Translations under genes and position numbers: made by a program
Notes under the pieces: model-generated
The model's database searches: none
What the model was told of the DNA's origin: nothing
The model's input: only the letters and a program-made list of their open reading frames with translations
Shown here: piece by piece, positions 15,680 through 24,525 of the stretch
Layout: the number at the start of each line of letters is the position of its first letter
How positions within the stretch are numbered: position 1 is the stretch's first letter
Assembly (NCBI RefSeq): GCF_023746555.1
Contig: NZ_CP098755.1
Location: 2,181,001 to 2,245,000, forward strand
Length of the DNA: 64,000 nt
DNA from: Brevibacillus ruminantium
GTDB taxonomy: Bacteria > Bacillota > Bacilli > Brevibacillales > Brevibacillaceae
Reading direction: 5' to 3'

Positions 15680-16861
15680 GTGAAAAAGGGAGACCGTGTA
15701 CTGCCTGCTTTCCTTGTGATGACGTTGTTAAGTACATGGCTGCTCGCAGGTTGCTGGGATCGCGTTGAAATAAATGACAGGGCTTGGGTACTTGCTTTTT
15801 CGATAGATAAAGAGGCGGATGGCCAGTATCGATTGTCTCTTCAGTTGCCGTTGGTCGGTAGCTTGGGGGGACCAACGGGCGGGGGGGGAGGAACCAGTGG
15901 TGACAAGAGCTTTTACGTGGACTCAGCCATTGGGCCAACGTTAAGGGAGGCAAGCAACATTCTGCAATCGCGGATGAGCAGACAGATCTACTATGCCCAT
16001 CACCGGGTCATTATTATTGGAGAAGATTTAGCAAAGTCGGGCTTGCGTGAGATTCTGGATATCGTGGCTCGCTTCCCTGAAAACAGACTGACTTCGTATG
16101 TCGTCATGGCGAAAGGAAAAGGCGTGGACGTATTGAAGGCACAGCCACAGCTAGAGCGCTTTTCTGCAGAGGCGATGAGAGAGCTGGTTAAATTGCGCGG
16201 GGTAACGATCACCGTCAAAGATTTGGCGCAAATGTTAAACACGCCGGGAATTGATGCCCATCTACCCGTCGTGGAGGCTGTAAATTCCCAGCCGAAGGGA
16301 AAACAAAAGGAAATCCAGGGAATTGGATATTCCGTCTTTCGCGATGATAAAATGGTGTACTTTCTAGAGCGGAACAAGTCCAATACCTTTCGCTGGTTTC
16401 AGCCTACCTTCCATTTTTATTCTGCGCTTATTCCTATCAGAAAAAATAAGTTTGTTAATGTTCAGGTGGATCAGGGAAAGTTGTCAGTGAAGCCGATCCC
16501 CAAAAATGATCATGTCCATTTCCGCATGCAGGTAGCCGCACGGGCGAAACTTATTGAAGATCACAGCGGTCTTGATTGGGGGGACAGAAAAAATATCAGG
16601 ATGCTGGAAAAAAAGCTGGCAGAGCAGATCTCCGGAGAAATTCGCCAAACCCTGCTGGAGACAGTCAATCAGCATCAGAGCGATCCCATTGGCCTTGGGC
16701 TTATTTTAGCTCGGAACTATCCACGGCTTTGGAAACAAAAGTACCGTGAGAACTGGACCGACCACTTAAAAAACGTCACCTATGAAATCCATATTCGAAC
16801 CAGTATTCAAAGTGTAGGGCAGACCACCGAAAATCTGACCGAGGAGGAGCCAAGGCGATGA
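15680..16861 (+). CDS. Spore germinant receptor C subunit (Ger(x)C lipoprotein)
   Basis: A 393-residue protein starting at GTG 15680 behind GGAGGAG. The signal ends in the lipobox LLAGC, followed by the hallmark CWDRVEINDRAWV of GerAC proteins. Three-domain Ger(x)C architecture is expected; HHRVIIIGEDLAKSGL and the C-terminal GLGLILARNYP are family motifs. Lipid modification by Lgt anchors it to the outer face of the spore inner membrane. Its stop overlaps the next start by 4 bp. Confidence 0.94.
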   Translation: MKKGDRVLPAFLVMTLLSTWLLAGCWDRVEINDRAWVLAFSIDKEADGQYRLSLQLPLVGSLGGPTGGGGGTSGDKSFYVDSAIGPTLREASNILQSRMSRQIYYAHHRVIIIGEDLAKSGLREILDIVARFPENRLTSYVVMAKGKGVDVLKAQPQLERFSAEAMRELVKLRGVTITVKDLAQMLNTPGIDAHLPVVEAVNSQPKGKQKEIQGIGYSVFRDDKMVYFLERNKSNTFRWFQPTFHFYSALIPIRKNKFVNVQVDQGKLSVKPIPKNDHVHFRMQVAARAKLIEDHSGLDWGDRKNIRMLEKKLAEQISGEIRQTLLETVNQHQSDPIGLGLILARNYPRLWKQKYRENWTDHLKNVTYEIHIRTSIQSVGQTTENLTEEEPRR

Positions 16862-17097
16862 ACCTCGTTTTTACCGGGATCTTCCTGCTTCTGTTCGCCA
16901 TCTCGTTTATCAGGGATATCCTTCACAGAGAAAGGTTCTCCCCGCGCATGAGGTGGACGGTTTTTTGCCTGTATGTACTGGCCCTGATCATATTCGTGAC
17001 GGGTTATCGAAAGGTGGGTTTCCAGACATCATTCCACAGCATCATCAGCAATATTGAGTTTCATATGAAGTCCTGGATGTACGGCATGTATGAATGA
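16858..17097 (+). CDS. Small two-helix membrane protein, candidate germinant receptor D subunit
   Basis: A 79-residue protein with two hydrophobic segments (about 3-18 and 32-48), a short charged loop between them and a hydrophilic tail. It overlaps gerC by ATGA and ends just before the B subunit, so it is translationally embedded in the receptor operon. Small two-helix D subunits encoded in or beside ger operons have been described in Bacillus as modulators of receptor sensitivity. Assignment rests on size, topology and position. Confidence 0.65.
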   Translation: MNLVFTGIFLLLFAISFIRDILHRERFSPRMRWTVFCLYVLALIIFVTGYRKVGFQTSFHSIISNIEFHMKSWMYGMYE

Positions 17098-17116
17098 AGA
17101 AAAGGAGGCGGGAGAG

Positions 17117-18460
17117 ATGCGGACGAAACAGGTAATCAACCACCGCCAGATTGCCTGGATCACTGGCGGTATTTTAATGACAGGCTCTCTTGTCAGTCTG
17201 CCGCAGCAACTGGCAGCAATCGCGAAGAACGACGCTTGGTTTTCTCAATTCTTTCCTGCTTTGTATGTCATACTGGTCGCTTATGTATTTGAACGGTTGA
17301 TCCGGGCGTTTCCGGGGAAAAACCTGTTCGAGATTCTGAATGAAATTGCTGGCCGCTTTTTCGGAACCATTTTGAACAGTGCACTTCTGCTCTATTTCTT
17401 GAGTATTCTCATGAGGGACGTAAAAGGGGTTGGTCATTTTCTGAAGCTGAGTATTCTGAGGTCAACTCCGATAGAAATCGTCCTGCTCGTCTTCGTCTTG
17501 ACGCTGATTTTCTTCGGTCGGACCAGTCTCGAAGTACCTACGCGTGTGAATGAAATGTATTTGCCCCTTTTTTTTTCCTTCTCGATGATCATGTATTTTA
17601 TCTTGGCGAACGAGTACAACGTGGCACGGATTGAACCGATTTTAGACAGCAAGATTACCGCCTTGATTCTGAGCAACTGGATGGCCACAGGCATGTACGG
17701 AGATATTTTTGTGTGGGGCTCCTTTCTGCATGCGGTCTCTCAATCCCGGGTGTTTTTTTCAGCAGTAAAGCACGGAGCGGTGATGGCGGGTTTTTCCATC
17801 ATGGTGATTATCATTATTCAACTGGGGGTCTTGGGATACATCATCACAAGTCGCTTGAATTACCCGGTCTACGTGCTCGTCCAGCAGATTCATTTGACTG
17901 ATTTTCTGGAACGGGTAGAGGTGATCCTGTTCAGTATCTGGTTTCCTGCTTTTACGATTAAAGTCGTCATTACCTATTTGGCACTGCTAGTTGGATTGAG
18001 CTCGATGCTGGGAAATGAGAATTACAAATCGCTCAATATCCCCTTCGGCTGGTTCGTTCTGGTCTTGTCCTTGCATACGTTTCCGCACATCAACGATATC
18101 AACAACTTTATCGGTTTTTTACTGCCATTGATCGTTCCGCTGCTGCAGTGGCCGCTTTTGTTGTTTCTGTTTTTTCACGCATATAAACGTATGAAAAATC
18201 GGGCCGGTTCGGATGAAGCACAGCATCCCCTCATCAAACGTTATCGGTTATACAGCAAAATGGGCTGGTACGCCTTTGCCCTCTGTGGGGTAGCTGTTAT
18301 AATAGGGGCGCTCCTCGAGCCCTTTCAAGGGATGCTGGGGCTGGTGAGTGGCAGCGTCTATTTCTTTTTTTACCTTGGTGCTCTGATCTTTTCCTATCTC
18401 GAGTTGCAATCGCTTAATCACATCATGACGATCGCCAAATCCATCGCAAAAAGGGCATGA
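17117..18460 (+). CDS. Spore germinant receptor B subunit (GerAB/permease family), C-terminally extended
   Basis: Starts MRTKQVINHRQIAW at 17117, 8 bp after AAGGAGG; a further upstream ATG at 17090 overlaps the preceding gene. About ten membrane segments of the APC-superfamily spore permease are present, with GNKNLFEILNEIAG-like loop 1 and SSMLGNENYKSLNIP late in the protein. The B subunit binds germinants. The usual length is about 365 residues; this one has 447, the extra part (after FFHAYKRMKNR) holding two more hydrophobic segments. Four transmembrane genes thus lead into the ligase 12 bp downstream. Confidence 0.92.
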   Translation: MRTKQVINHRQIAWITGGILMTGSLVSLPQQLAAIAKNDAWFSQFFPALYVILVAYVFERLIRAFPGKNLFEILNEIAGRFFGTILNSALLLYFLSILMRDVKGVGHFLKLSILRSTPIEIVLLVFVLTLIFFGRTSLEVPTRVNEMYLPLFFSFSMIMYFILANEYNVARIEPILDSKITALILSNWMATGMYGDIFVWGSFLHAVSQSRVFFSAVKHGAVMAGFSIMVIIIIQLGVLGYIITSRLNYPVYVLVQQIHLTDFLERVEVILFSIWFPAFTIKVVITYLALLVGLSSMLGNENYKSLNIPFGWFVLVLSLHTFPHINDINNFIGFLLPLIVPLLQWPLLLFLFFHAYKRMKNRAGSDEAQHPLIKRYRLYSKMGWYAFALCGVAVIIGALLEPFQGMLGLVSGSVYFFFYLGALIFSYLELQSLNHIMTIAKSIAKRA

Positions 18461-18472
18461 GGGAGGGGGGCC

Positions 18473-19414
18473 ATGGAGTTAAAACCAATCATACCGTTTG
18501 AGCCGATCAGCACGGAGCAATATCCGGATGGACCCGACTGGGTGGCCCAGATCAAATGGGATGGTGTACGTGTCCTCACCTATTTTGATGGCAGCGTGGT
18601 TCGTCTATGGAACAGGAAAATGCATGAACGAACTCTCCATTATCCCGAGATCACCGACCTCACTACGTACTGTCATGCCAGTTCCGTCATTTTGGATGGG
18701 GAAGTGATTGCTCTTGGGTCAGACGGCAAGCCCTCTTTTTACGAAGTGATGCGAAGAGACGGTCTTAGACGGATGGAAAAGGTTCCGCAGATGCAAAAGG
18801 AAGTTCCCGTCACGTATATGATTTTTGATATTCTCTATTGGAATGGCGAATGGATTACATCTTACCCCTTAGTGGAACGGCAGCGCATACTGAGCAAAAT
18901 CATCACGCCGAATAACCACGTGCAACTGGTCGAGAATTTTGACAACGCTGAAGCTCTGTACCAAGTCGTCCAGGCGCAGGGAATGGAAGGCGTGTTAATG
19001 AAAGATCTGTCGAGCAGTTACTTGATTAACGGAAAAGATCCGCGCTGGCGGAAGAAAAAGTTTTATCGGGATATTATTGCGGTCGTTGGCGGGATTACTC
19101 TGAGGGATCAGATCGTAAATGCACTGCTCCTGGGGCTTTTCGATCAACAAGGCCGCTTGTGGTATATCGGCCACGCAGGAACGGGAAGGCTTTCAAAAAA
19201 CGATTGGGTGAACCTGACCGAACGAATCAAACCACTTGTGCAAAAAAAGATGCCCTTTGCTCAAAAGCCGCCACGGACCGCCGATGCGATCTGGCTCCAA
19301 CCGGAGATTACGGCCAAGATCAAATTTGCTGAATGGAAGGAAGGGCACTTCCTCAGGCAGCCAAGCATCCAAGGCTTTGTTGACACTCCTGCCCACGCTT
19401 GCCTTCTGCCATAA
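18473..19414 (+). CDS. ATP-dependent DNA ligase (LigD ligase-domain type)
   Basis: A 313-residue protein starting at ATG 18473 behind GGAGGGGGG. Motif I is QIKWDGVR with adenylated Lys28. Motif III is LDGEVIAL, IIIa FDILYWNGEW, IV EGVLMKDLSSSY and V WRKKKFY; an OB-fold follows from about residue 195. It seals DNA ends, in NHEJ together with Ku and the separate polymerase-domain protein. There is only a 12-bp gap to the germination receptor B gene and no terminator, so it is probably the fifth gene of the sigma-G-type operon and expressed in the forespore. Confidence 0.93.
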   Translation: MELKPIIPFEPISTEQYPDGPDWVAQIKWDGVRVLTYFDGSVVRLWNRKMHERTLHYPEITDLTTYCHASSVILDGEVIALGSDGKPSFYEVMRRDGLRRMEKVPQMQKEVPVTYMIFDILYWNGEWITSYPLVERQRILSKIITPNNHVQLVENFDNAEALYQVVQAQGMEGVLMKDLSSSYLINGKDPRWRKKKFYRDIIAVVGGITLRDQIVNALLLGLFDQQGRLWYIGHAGTGRLSKNDWVNLTERIKPLVQKKMPFAQKPPRTADAIWLQPEITAKIKFAEWKEGHFLRQPSIQGFVDTPAHACLLP

Positions 19415-19494
19415 CCAATTGTAAATGATTGCCTGCACGCAACATATTTTCCCCTTGGCTATGAAGCTGAACCGGACAAAAACTGTTTCTGTAG

Positions 19495-19511
19495 ACCCAC
19501 ATGAGGTGGGT
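19495..19511 (+). terminator. Short hairpin, possible end of the ger-ligase operon
   Basis: A 6-bp GC-rich stem, ACCCAC (19495-19500) with GTGGGT (19506-19511), is followed by only two further T bases. A weak terminator at best. Confidence 0.4.
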
Positions 19512-19564
19512 TTGATACGATGAAGATCGTTTGAAACAGTAGAGTGATGGTTGAGGTGGTTCAG

Positions 19565-20443
19565 TTGGATGTGTATGCAAACCTAAAGCAAGGCGAACGC
19601 GGTGTATGGATCAGTATCATCGCCTACATCTTCTGTTCCATCGTAAAAGTAGCTATCGCCTGGTACGCCGGTTCTGAGGCGTTGCTCGCGGATGGTTTAA
19701 ACAATACAACGGACGTCGTCGCTTCGATAGCAGTGCTCATCGGGCTGCGAATCGCCAGGAAGCCGCCGGACAAAGATCACCCGTACGGCCATTTTCGGGC
19801 AGAAACCATTTCCGCACTCGTTGCTTCCTTTATTATGTTTGCTGTGGGAGTGGAGGTACTTTTGCGCGCTGTGCCTTCCCTCTTTTCCCCAGAGTCTACA
19901 GCGCCAGACATCGTGGCGGGATGGGTTGCCTTGGGTTCAGCAGCGCTGATGCTGTTGGTCTATCGCTACAATATCCGGCTGGCCAAATCAGTCAACAGTC
20001 AAGCATTAGAGGCTGCAGCGATGGATAACCGTTCGGATGCATGGGTAAGCATCGGGACCTTTGCCGGAATAGCCGGGGCCCAGTTCCAGCTCCATTGGTT
20101 GGACCCGCTGGCTGCACTGGTAGTGGGCCTGATCATCGTGAAGACGGCATGGGATATATTTCGCGAAGCGACGCATCGATTGACCGATGGATTTGACTTT
20201 GACGAGCTGGAAAACTTGAAAGGGACCATCTCAAAAATACCCGGTGTGAGCGAAATCAAAGATATCAAAGCAAGGTATCTGGGAAGCAGCATCATCGTGG
20301 ACGCTACGATCCACGTCGATCCGGAACTAAATGTGCTGGAGAGTCATGTCATCACCGAACAGATCGAACAGAGAATGAGTGAAGAGCATCGGATCAAGAC
20401 AGTTCATATTCATATCGAACCGGATGAGCGGTTGGCTCGTTGA
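19565..20443 (+). CDS. Cation diffusion facilitator (CDF) efflux protein
   Basis: A roughly 292-residue protein with six membrane helices. The two metal-binding pairs of the CDF transport site are visible as ADGLNNTTD in helix 2 and DNRSD in helix 5; HPYGHFRAE follows helix 2, as usual. The C-terminal domain (from about residue 205) is the cytoplasmic ferredoxin-like metal sensor. The family exports Zn, Mn or Fe in exchange for protons; the metal is not readable here. TTG 19565 has GAGGTGG at good distance; the frame could also begin at GTG 19544. It converges on ku with an 8-bp gap. Confidence 0.9.
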   Translation: MDVYANLKQGERGVWISIIAYIFCSIVKVAIAWYAGSEALLADGLNNTTDVVASIAVLIGLRIARKPPDKDHPYGHFRAETISALVASFIMFAVGVEVLLRAVPSLFSPESTAPDIVAGWVALGSAALMLLVYRYNIRLAKSVNSQALEAAAMDNRSDAWVSIGTFAGIAGAQFQLHWLDPLAALVVGLIIVKTAWDIFREATHRLTDGFDFDELENLKGTISKIPGVSEIKDIKARYLGSSIIVDATIHVDPELNVLESHVITEQIEQRMSEEHRIKTVHIHIEPDERLAR

Positions 20444-20451
20444 CGGCCATA

Positions 20452-21369
20452 CTAGGAGGTTTCTGCCTTTTTACGACGCAGTTTTTTGGTTGTCGACGTC
20501 GTTTTTGCCTGTTGGGCAGCAGGAGCGGGCTCGACCTGCTTCTTTCCCGGAAGCGGCGAGGGCGTCGGTTCTGGTTCGATTCGCGCAGGGGTAGCCTGGT
20601 TTCCAGTGGCGGCCAGGCTCTCTCGCAGCGCCTGCATCAGGTCGACGACATTGGCCCTAGGAGCAGAAGGTGCAACCGCGACTTCTTTGCCCTCCTTCTT
20701 TTTCTCGATCATTGCTTGCAGGTCGCTGCGGTACTCATCTTTGTATTTGACCGGATCAAATGTAGTGGTCAGATTGTTGATCAGTTCCGCAGCCATCTTG
20801 CGTTCATTTTCGGCCAAAGTGATATCGGCTTCAGGCAGGGCGGGGACCTGGGAAACCGGACGTACCTCATCGGGGTAGTAGATGGTTTCCATCATGATAC
20901 AATGCTGATAGAGGCGGATGACGGCGAGACTTTCCTTATTTCTCATTGTAACTTTCGCGACTGCAATTTTGCCGGTTTCCTTCATGGCTTCTCGGAGCAG
21001 GGTATACGCTTTGTCTCCCGTCTCCTGCGGGGAGAGGAAATAGCTTTTGTCAAAGTAAATCGGATCGATTTCGGAAAGGTCTACAAAATCGACGATTTCA
21101 ATCGCCCTGCGCGTTTCCGGTGTGATTGCTTCCAGATCTTCATCCGTAATTATCACATAGTTTCCTTTCTCGTATTCAAAGCCGCGGACGATGTCTTCGG
21201 CGTTTACTTCTTTTTCGCAATGGGGGCACATCTTGGCATACCGAATCGGGGTATGACACTCTTTATGAAGCTGTCGAAAACGTACATCCCGTTCTTCTGT
21301 AGCCGTAAACATCCGTACAGGGATATTCACAAGGCCAAAGCTGATTGATCCTTTCCATACAGTGTGCAC
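20452..21369 (-). CDS. ku: Ku homodimeric end-binding protein (NHEJ)
   Basis: A 305-residue protein starting at GTG 21369 behind GGGAGG. The start WKGSISFGLVNIPVRMF and the Ku core through VDFVDLSEIDPIYFDKSYFL are unmistakable; CxxC-type cysteines appear in MCPHCEKEV. The C-terminus is a Pro/Ala/Lys-rich basic tail that in Bacilli helps DNA threading. It encircles broken DNA ends and recruits the LigD activities encoded by the two neighbouring genes. Sporulating Bacilli use this system to repair dormant-spore DNA. Confidence 0.96.
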   Translation of the reverse strand: MHTVWKGSISFGLVNIPVRMFTATEERDVRFRQLHKECHTPIRYAKMCPHCEKEVNAEDIVRGFEYEKGNYVIITDEDLEAITPETRRAIEIVDFVDLSEIDPIYFDKSYFLSPQETGDKAYTLLREAMKETGKIAVAKVTMRNKESLAVIRLYQHCIMMETIYYPDEVRPVSQVPALPEADITLAENERKMAAELINNLTTTFDPVKYKDEYRSDLQAMIEKKKEGKEVAVAPSAPRANVVDLMQALRESLAATGNQATPARIEPEPTPSPLPGKKQVEPAPAAQQAKTTSTTKKLRRKKAETS

Positions 21370-21451
21370 ACAAAAACCTCCCTGGGTAGCTTGTCGATTA
21401 CCTGTAGTATCCGCTAAATCCAGGCGCTGCAGAGAGGGAAAAACCGGATAG

Positions 21452-21481
21452 AAAAAAGCCAGCCTATGAAGAAGGCTGGCT
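21452..21481 (-). terminator. Rho-independent terminator
   Basis: A perfect 8-bp stem, GCCAGCCT (21458-21465) with AGGCTGGC (21473-21480); on the minus strand it is followed by a T-run. It ends the small gene at 21502-21645. Confidence 0.85.
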
Positions 21482-21501
21482 TGCTTTGCTTTGGTAACAG
21501 T

Positions 21502-21645
21502 TTATTGGCCGTGCTTGATAATATCGGATTGATCTGCTTCAGACTGCAGCCGGCGTGCCTCTTCTTTGCCTGTACCGGTTCGGTCGGCACGAGATTGGGC
21601 AGCGGCGGCGGCTTGTTTTTGTTTGGATGGGAGCTTCTCTGCCAT
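21502..21645 (-). CDS. Small Ala/Lys-rich hydrophilic protein
   Basis: A 47-residue product from ATG 21645 with GGAGGCGA upstream and a terminator right behind, which argues for a real gene. It is highly charged, Ala/Gln-rich and without hydrophobic core, resembling small intrinsically disordered spore or DNA-associated proteins of Bacilli. No family is recognised. The longer open frame upstream has no ribosome site. Confidence 0.55.
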   Translation of the reverse strand: MAEKLPSKQKQAAAAAQSRADRTGTGKEEARRLQSEADQSDIIKHGQ

Positions 21646-21847
21646 ACGAATCGCCTCCAATTTCAGAACTGCTGATAGTGTACCCCGAGCGGAGGAAAAA
21701 AAACACCCCACCGCAATATACGGTGAGGCAGCAGCCCATCTCTCCCGGAAACGGGAACGACGGCACGGAATGCTCCTATCAGACACGCCGTGCGCAGGTA
21801 GAGACTGCTTTTCAATTATGGGAGAGGAGAAACCGGAGGAAGAGCTT

Positions 21848-22036
21848 ATGGGGAAACGTAAGTCTTCTCCGCGGTTGTCAGCGACACCGTTGCGTCGCTA
21901 TCCATATTCTTTTCCAAAGGGCGTCGAAAATATACATCAACACCGTGATGGACCGCTAAAAGAATTTCCACTGGACAATTTTACCCGCACTGGCGGTTAT
22001 GTTAGTATGAAATCATTCTCACGATTCTACCAGTAG
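21848..22036 (+). CDS. Small hypothetical protein upstream of rsmD
   Basis: A possible 62-residue protein with GGAGGAA before ATG 21848. It is basic at the N-terminus (MGKRKSSPRLSATPLRRYPY) and aromatic-rich throughout, with no membrane segment. It ends 25 bp before rsmD on the same strand. Only the ribosome site and position support it. Confidence 0.4.
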   Translation: MGKRKSSPRLSATPLRRYPYSFPKGVENIHQHRDGPLKEFPLDNFTRTGGYVSMKSFSRFYQ

Positions 22037-22061
22037 ACTCAACAGTAAAGGTGAAATGAAC

Positions 22062-22655
22062 ATGCGCGTAATCTCAGGAGATCACAGAGGTCGCAAGCTG
22101 GCTGCTGTACCTGGAAAAGGCACACGGCCGACCACTGATAAAATAAAAGAATCTATTTTCAATATGATCGGCCCGTATTTTTCAGGCGGCTGGGCTTTGG
22201 ATCTGTACGCTGGGACAGGCGGCTTGGGGATCGAGGCGCTGAGCAGAGGCACAGACAAATGTGTATTTGTGGAAAGAGATCCAAAGGCTTTTGGCATCGT
22301 CAAACAGAACGTGGCTGCGTGCAGGCTGGAAGAGCGGGCAGAGCTGTATCGAATCGATGCTGCCAGAGCATTAAAGCAGCTTTCCAAACGCAATATCGCT
22401 TTTGATCTGGTTTTTCTTGATCCGCCTTATGCCCATCAGCAGATTGCAGATGAGATCAGGCAACTCCAGGAGGGAAGTATGCTCGCAGCAGACGCCTGGG
22501 TCGTAGCCGAACATGATAGCGGGCTCCGTCTGCCGGAGGAAATTGGCGGCTGTTATGCAGACAGGGTGTCCACCTACGGAGAGACGACGATTACCATTTA
22601 TCGCTTTGGGGGTAACTCCGAGGCGGGCAGTGACGAAGGGGGAGACGAAACATGA
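22062..22655 (+). CDS. rsmD: 16S rRNA (guanine(966)-N(2))-methyltransferase
   Basis: A 197-residue Rossmann methyltransferase. [13 protein letters not shown] at the start, [18 protein letters not shown] (SAM-binding motif I) and FLDPPYAH (catalytic NPPY-type motif) are typical of RsmD. ATG 22062 has AAAGGTGA at correct spacing; ATG 22056 is closer to it. It methylates G966 in helix 31 of 16S rRNA. It overlaps coaD by 4 bp, as in the ylbH-coaD pair of Bacillus. Confidence 0.93.
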   Translation: MRVISGDHRGRKLAAVPGKGTRPTTDKIKESIFNMIGPYFSGGWALDLYAGTGGLGIEALSRGTDKCVFVERDPKAFGIVKQNVAACRLEERAELYRIDAARALKQLSKRNIAFDLVFLDPPYAHQQIADEIRQLQEGSMLAADAWVVAEHDSGLRLPEEIGGCYADRVSTYGETTITIYRFGGNSEAGSDEGGDET

Positions 22656-23140
22656 CGATTGCGGTATGCTCGGGGAGCTTTGACCCCGTGACAAACGGTC
22701 ACCTGGATATCATCTCCAGAGCTGCCCGGATCTTCGATAAAGTGATTGTTGCTGTCCTGGTAAATTCACAAAAACAGTCGCTTTTTTCCGTTGAAGAAAG
22801 GGTGGAGCTGCTCGCTGCTTCCACTGCACATCTGCCCAATGTGCAGGTAGATTCATTCAGCGGTCTGCTGATTACCTACATGCAGGAAAAAGGGGCGAAG
22901 GTGATTCTGCGCGGCCTGCGTTCCAATGCGGATTTTGACTATGAAATGCCGATCGCGGCCGCCAATAAACATCTGGATCATGACGTCGAGACCTTTTTTC
23001 TGCTCACTAATCCGCAGTATGCGTATCTAAGCTCCAGCATCGTCAGGGAATTGGCCAAATACCAGGCAAGCACAACAGGATTGGTACCCCCGGTCGTTGA
23101 AGAAGCACTGATTCGCAAGTTTTCGGGTATTTCCAGCTAA
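22652..23140 (+). CDS. coaD: Phosphopantetheine adenylyltransferase
   Basis: A 162-residue nucleotidyltransferase with [14 protein letters not shown] (the TxGH ATP-binding motif) at the N-terminus and [13 protein letters not shown] (ISSTxxR-type motif) near the end. It converts 4'-phosphopantetheine and ATP to dephospho-CoA, the penultimate step of CoA synthesis. It starts within the rsmD stop (ATGA). Confidence 0.96.
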   Translation: MTIAVCSGSFDPVTNGHLDIISRAARIFDKVIVAVLVNSQKQSLFSVEERVELLAASTAHLPNVQVDSFSGLLITYMQEKGAKVILRGLRSNADFDYEMPIAAANKHLDHDVETFFLLTNPQYAYLSSSIVRELAKYQASTTGLVPPVVEEALIRKFSGISS

Positions 23141-23164
23141 CAACAAACCTGTTAGTCAAAGCAA

Positions 23165-24397
23165 TCAGTGCGGACGCTTGAAACGTCGGGACCGAAAGAA
23201 GAGGCTGACAAGGAGCAACAACAGTAAGATTCCAGCCGCAGCAAGGCCAGAGTAAAGCAAGCTGTCCCACCAATTTCCAACAGGTACTCCCTCCGCCGTC
23301 GTCGGCAGGAAAACGGGTATATCTTCATCAGAAAACCAACTGGACGCCGTAATCGGTTTCCAGCAGAAGTAGGCGAGCAAGGAGGCGAGAGCCGCGTGAA
23401 TGGCACGTCCGACCAGATAGGGCGTCACGCGGATATCCGTATCGTTCAGGATGCTGGCTACTTGAGCGTGAACGCTGATTCCTCCCCAGGAGACGATGGC
23501 ACTGGCGACGACAGCCTTCCAGATCATCGGAATTCCAGCGCCGACTTCGCTCACTCCCTGCGCCCCCAGCGTTACTTCGAATAAGCCGGCAATCATGCCG
23601 GATGAAAAGGCTGATGGGACCCCCAAAGGACCGAGGAAAACCGCAAGCACCGCGCTTAAAAAATGAGTGACTTCAATCGTGGCAAACAGTTGAATCAACA
23701 CCGAGAAGACAATAATAAATCCACCGATCATCAAAAGCGTCTGCAGAGCAGATTGGACGGCTTCGCCCATCAGTTTGCCAAAAGGCCGCCGGTCGCGAAG
23801 GCGTGCCCGATGCATAGCCTGAAGCGCACGGAGTGGCAGGGGCAAATGATTTTTTTCAAGCGGTTTGCTGGACGGAGAAAACGGCGAATAAAAGCGATAG
23901 AGCACCCCGAGCAAGAGAGCAGAAAAATAGTGGCTGAAGGCAAGCACAAAGCCGAACTGTTCACTGTGGAAAAAACCGATGGCGACAGCTCCAATGACAA
24001 ATAAGGGATCGCCGGTTGTCGTAAATGAGACGAGGCGTTCTCCTTCTGCTTTGGTAATGCTTCCTTGTTCACGAAGGCGCGTGGTCAGTTTGGCCGCCAC
24101 CGGATAACCAGAAGCAAAACCCATGGTCAATACGAAACCGCCTGTTCCGGGCACATTAAAGAGCGGTCGCATCATGGGCTCTAATAAGACGCCGGTAAAA
24201 TGGACGACACCAACACCCATCAGGATTTCTGACAACACGATAAACGGAAGTGTGGAAGGAAAAACGACCTCCCACCAAACTTGTAAGCCTCGGATGGCCG
24301 CTTCAAAGGATGTCTCGGGATGAGAAACCAGGATGATGACCAGCGCGATCGCTGAACAAGCATATAACAATGTAAGAAGGGGAGAGCGGCGTGTCAT
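23165..24397 (-). CDS. ylbJ: Sporulation integral membrane protein YlbJ
   Basis: A 410-residue polytopic protein with two nucleoside-transporter/FeoB-gate domains. The segments VFPSTLPFIVLSEIL, GFASGYPVAAKLTTRL and FTTTGDPLFVIGAVAIGFF match YlbJ. In Bacillus it is a sporulation protein needed for heat-resistant spores. It is convergent to coaD and divergent from ylbK, the same arrangement as in Bacillus. The start has an AGGAGG-type site. Confidence 0.92.
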   Translation of the reverse strand: MTRRSPLLTLLYACSAIALVIILVSHPETSFEAAIRGLQVWWEVVFPSTLPFIVLSEILMGVGVVHFTGVLLEPMMRPLFNVPGTGGFVLTMGFASGYPVAAKLTTRLREQGSITKAEGERLVSFTTTGDPLFVIGAVAIGFFHSEQFGFVLAFSHYFSALLLGVLYRFYSPFSPSSKPLEKNHLPLPLRALQAMHRARLRDRRPFGKLMGEAVQSALQTLLMIGGFIIVFSVLIQLFATIEVTHFLSAVLAVFLGPLGVPSAFSSGMIAGLFEVTLGAQGVSEVGAGIPMIWKAVVASAIVSWGGISVHAQVASILNDTDIRVTPYLVGRAIHAALASLLAYFCWKPITASSWFSDEDIPVFLPTTAEGVPVGNWWDSLLYSGLAAAGILLLLLLVSLFFRSRRFKRPH

Positions 24398-24525
24398 GGC
24401 TACCTCCTGTCCTGCAAGCTAGATAGTACATGTCTACGTGGAGGAGGACAAAACTATTCGTTGCCATTGATGTGTGAAAAGTTTTGGAGAGTGGCCACAT
24501 ACGTTGTAGGGAGGGGGATGTGGAC

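Noticed and set aside
20440..21348. 302-codon plus-strand frame over the ku gene
   Set aside because: Shadow of ku, which has clear family motifs and a GTG start with GGGAGG.
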